From positions 1-5,971 of the forward strand of contig JAZQFN010000084.1 of assembly GCA_045539515.1 (NCBI GenBank): 5,971 nt of DNA. The letters run 5' to 3'. This DNA comes from RGIG8748 sp045539515 (GTDB lineage: Bacteria; Bacillota; Clostridia; UMGS1810). The notes beneath the pieces were generated by a model. It did no database searches and was not told the DNA's origin. It saw nothing but the letters and a program-made list of their open reading frames with translations. Position 1 is the first letter of the stretch, and each line of letters opens with the position of its first letter. Positions 5,120 to 5,971 of the stretch are shown here, piece after piece. Both the position numbers and the translations under genes were made by a program.

Positions 5120-5827
5120 ATGAAAAAGATTTTTGCTTTGATGCTTGTGCTTGTAATGGCATTTTCATTCGCAGCCTGTGATGACGAAAATGAAACCAAA
5201 TCCAACAAGAAGGGTTCCGAAGAAAGTGCTGCTACAGAAGATATTGCCGAGGTTGAGGGTAAAGAAGCCGACGGACCCGAAAGAAAATCCACAGCTTCCA
5301 CAAAACTGTTAAGATACTACGAGGATGTTCTTCAAAGCGATGAATTTACTTTGAAGATGACTACTTCAATGAACAATATGGTAAACGAGGTAATGGTTGT
5401 ACGAAGCGGTAATATGATGTACTCTGAAAGCAAGGTAGCTTCAATGGTAATGAAGCAGATTGTAAGAGATTCCAATCAGTACCTTATATACCCCGCCGGA
5501 AAGATTATAAAGGTCAGCTATCCCGGTCCCATAGAGTTGCCGGACGAAGTTAACATTATAGATAAAAATCAGCTTCAGTACTACGAAAGTTATTCCTCAT
5601 CGGGTACAATGAACTACAATGGAAAAGACTATGACTACGAGGAATTCAGCATAAGCGGTATAAGTGTCAGATATCTTTTCGACGGCAATGACCTTGCATT
5701 TGTAATACAGAAGGTTGGTCAGCTTGAGGTTGTTTCCGAAATATCGGTTACATACACTGTTGACAATTCGCTTTTCACCGTTCCTCAAGGTGAAATAACT
5801 GAGATGGAAGTACCTGGTATTCAGTAG
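5120..5827 (+). CDS. Secreted lipoprotein of unknown function
   Basis: The 235-residue product starts with a lipoprotein signal: MKK, a hydrophobic core (about 4-18) and SFAAC with the lipid-bearing Cys20. It should be cleaved by signal peptidase II and anchored on the outer face of the membrane. Residues 21-60 form a charged, Ser/Glu/Lys-rich, probably disordered linker. The remainder (about 61-235) is predicted mainly beta-strand, with an early stretch rich in Met and Asn (MTTSMNNMVNEVMVV) and a tail SLFTVPQGEITEMEVPG. The overall plan recalls small LolA/LppX-like beta-fold lipoproteins of Firmicutes, but no diagnostic motif is visible and that comparison is inference. The ATG at 5120 has a strong ribosome-binding site. 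The gene has its own promoter, so it need not work with the permease upstream. No function can be assigned. Confidence 0.8.
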   Translation: MKKIFALMLVLVMAFSFAACDDENETKSNKKGSEESAATEDIAEVEGKEADGPERKSTASTKLLRYYEDVLQSDEFTLKMTTSMNNMVNEVMVVRSGNMMYSESKVASMVMKQIVRDSNQYLIYPAGKIIKVSYPGPIELPDEVNIIDKNQLQYYESYSSSGTMNYNGKDYDYEEFSISGISVRYLFDGNDLAFVIQKVGQLEVVSEISVTYTVDNSLFTVPQGEITEMEVPGIQ

Positions 5828-5900
5828 AATTAAAAAGACCTGCTAAATAAAGTCAAGAGAAAATTCAAAAAATTTTCAGCTTAAATAATATCATAGCAAA

Positions 5901-5928
5901 CAGACCGGCATTGAAAAGTGTCGGTCTG
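5901..5928. terminator. Terminator-like hairpin downstream of the lipoprotein gene
   Basis: A 10-bp stem (CAGACCGGCA at 5901-5910 with TGTCGGTCTG at 5919-5928, one G-U pair) closes an 8-nt loop. On the + strand only AAATTT follows; on the - strand the tail is TTTGCTATG. Neither U-run is strong, so it may end the lipoprotein transcript, a gene beyond the window on the - strand, or both. Nothing else is recognisable between 5929 and 5971. Confidence 0.5.
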
Positions 5929-5971
5929 AAATTTATGCAAAAATAATTCTATGAGTTTAAATAGACTCCCT

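Noticed and set aside
5068..5301. 77-codon frame on the - strand over the lipoprotein start
   Set aside because: It overlaps the lipoprotein signal sequence and promoter; its Ser-rich translation is the antisense of the acidic linker.
5859..5877. GAAAATT/AATTTTC hairpin after the lipoprotein gene as its terminator
   Set aside because: The stem is short and almost all A-T with no U-run after it; the GC-richer hairpin at 5901-5928 is the better candidate.
1..5971. CRISPR array, tRNA, rRNA, toxin-antitoxin pair or defence system
   Set aside because: I saw no regularly spaced repeats, no cloverleaf or rRNA-like sequence, and no small overlapping gene pair with toxin or antitoxin features on either strand.

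Overview
The window looks like chromosomal DNA from a low-GC, Gram-positive anaerobe of the class Clostridia (gut Oscillospiraceae/Lachnospiraceae type). The reasons are AT-rich intergenic DNA, strong AAGGGAG/GGAGG ribosome-binding sites, near-consensus sigma-A promoters (several with an extended -10 TGn), a short Gram-positive-style lipoprotein signal and the protein families present. No phage, CRISPR array, rRNA or tRNA is visible. Every intact gene falls in a known family or is a generic lipoprotein, and I do not see a convincing new multi-gene system. The points of interest are local: a G-depleted window edge, a decayed insertion sequence that may supply a promoter and a terminator, an unusual GH32-like clan member, and a compact divergent promoter.

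Layout. (1) 1-429: 3' part of a DUF4097-type beta-solenoid protein on the + strand. Its first ~140 bases carry what look like clustered one-way G-to-C changes. (2) 430-721: a perfect 19-bp inverted repeat, an intrinsic terminator and two tandem promoters. (3) 722-1486: an alpha/beta-hydrolase esterase of the tributyrin esterase / S-formylglutathione hydrolase type. (4) 1487-1835: remains of what appears to be an IS3-like element, namely a terminal hairpin and a broken orfA. It contains a strong promoter match facing the next gene. (5) 1836-2687: a TIM-barrel sugar phosphate isomerase/epimerase. (6) A bidirectional terminator hairpin, then 2751-3950 on the - strand: a cytoplasmic five-bladed beta-propeller glycosidase-like protein (GH32/GH43 clan). 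(7) 3951-4085: back-to-back divergent promoters with an 8-bp direct repeat. (8) 4086-5015: an AEC-family (auxin efflux carrier) permease. (9) 5120-5827: a secreted lipoprotein of unknown function, followed by a terminator-like hairpin.

How the genes relate. Almost every gene has its own promoter and its own or a shared terminator, so this is a series of single-gene units rather than an operon. A loose carbohydrate theme joins the isomerase/epimerase and the GH32-like protein, which converge on one terminator. The GH32-like gene and the AEC permease share a divergent control region and may be co-regulated. The esterase is clearly richer in G+C than the isomerase (33 of 60 bases at 781-840 against 22 of 60 at 1861-1920), and the IS remnant sits at that change in composition.
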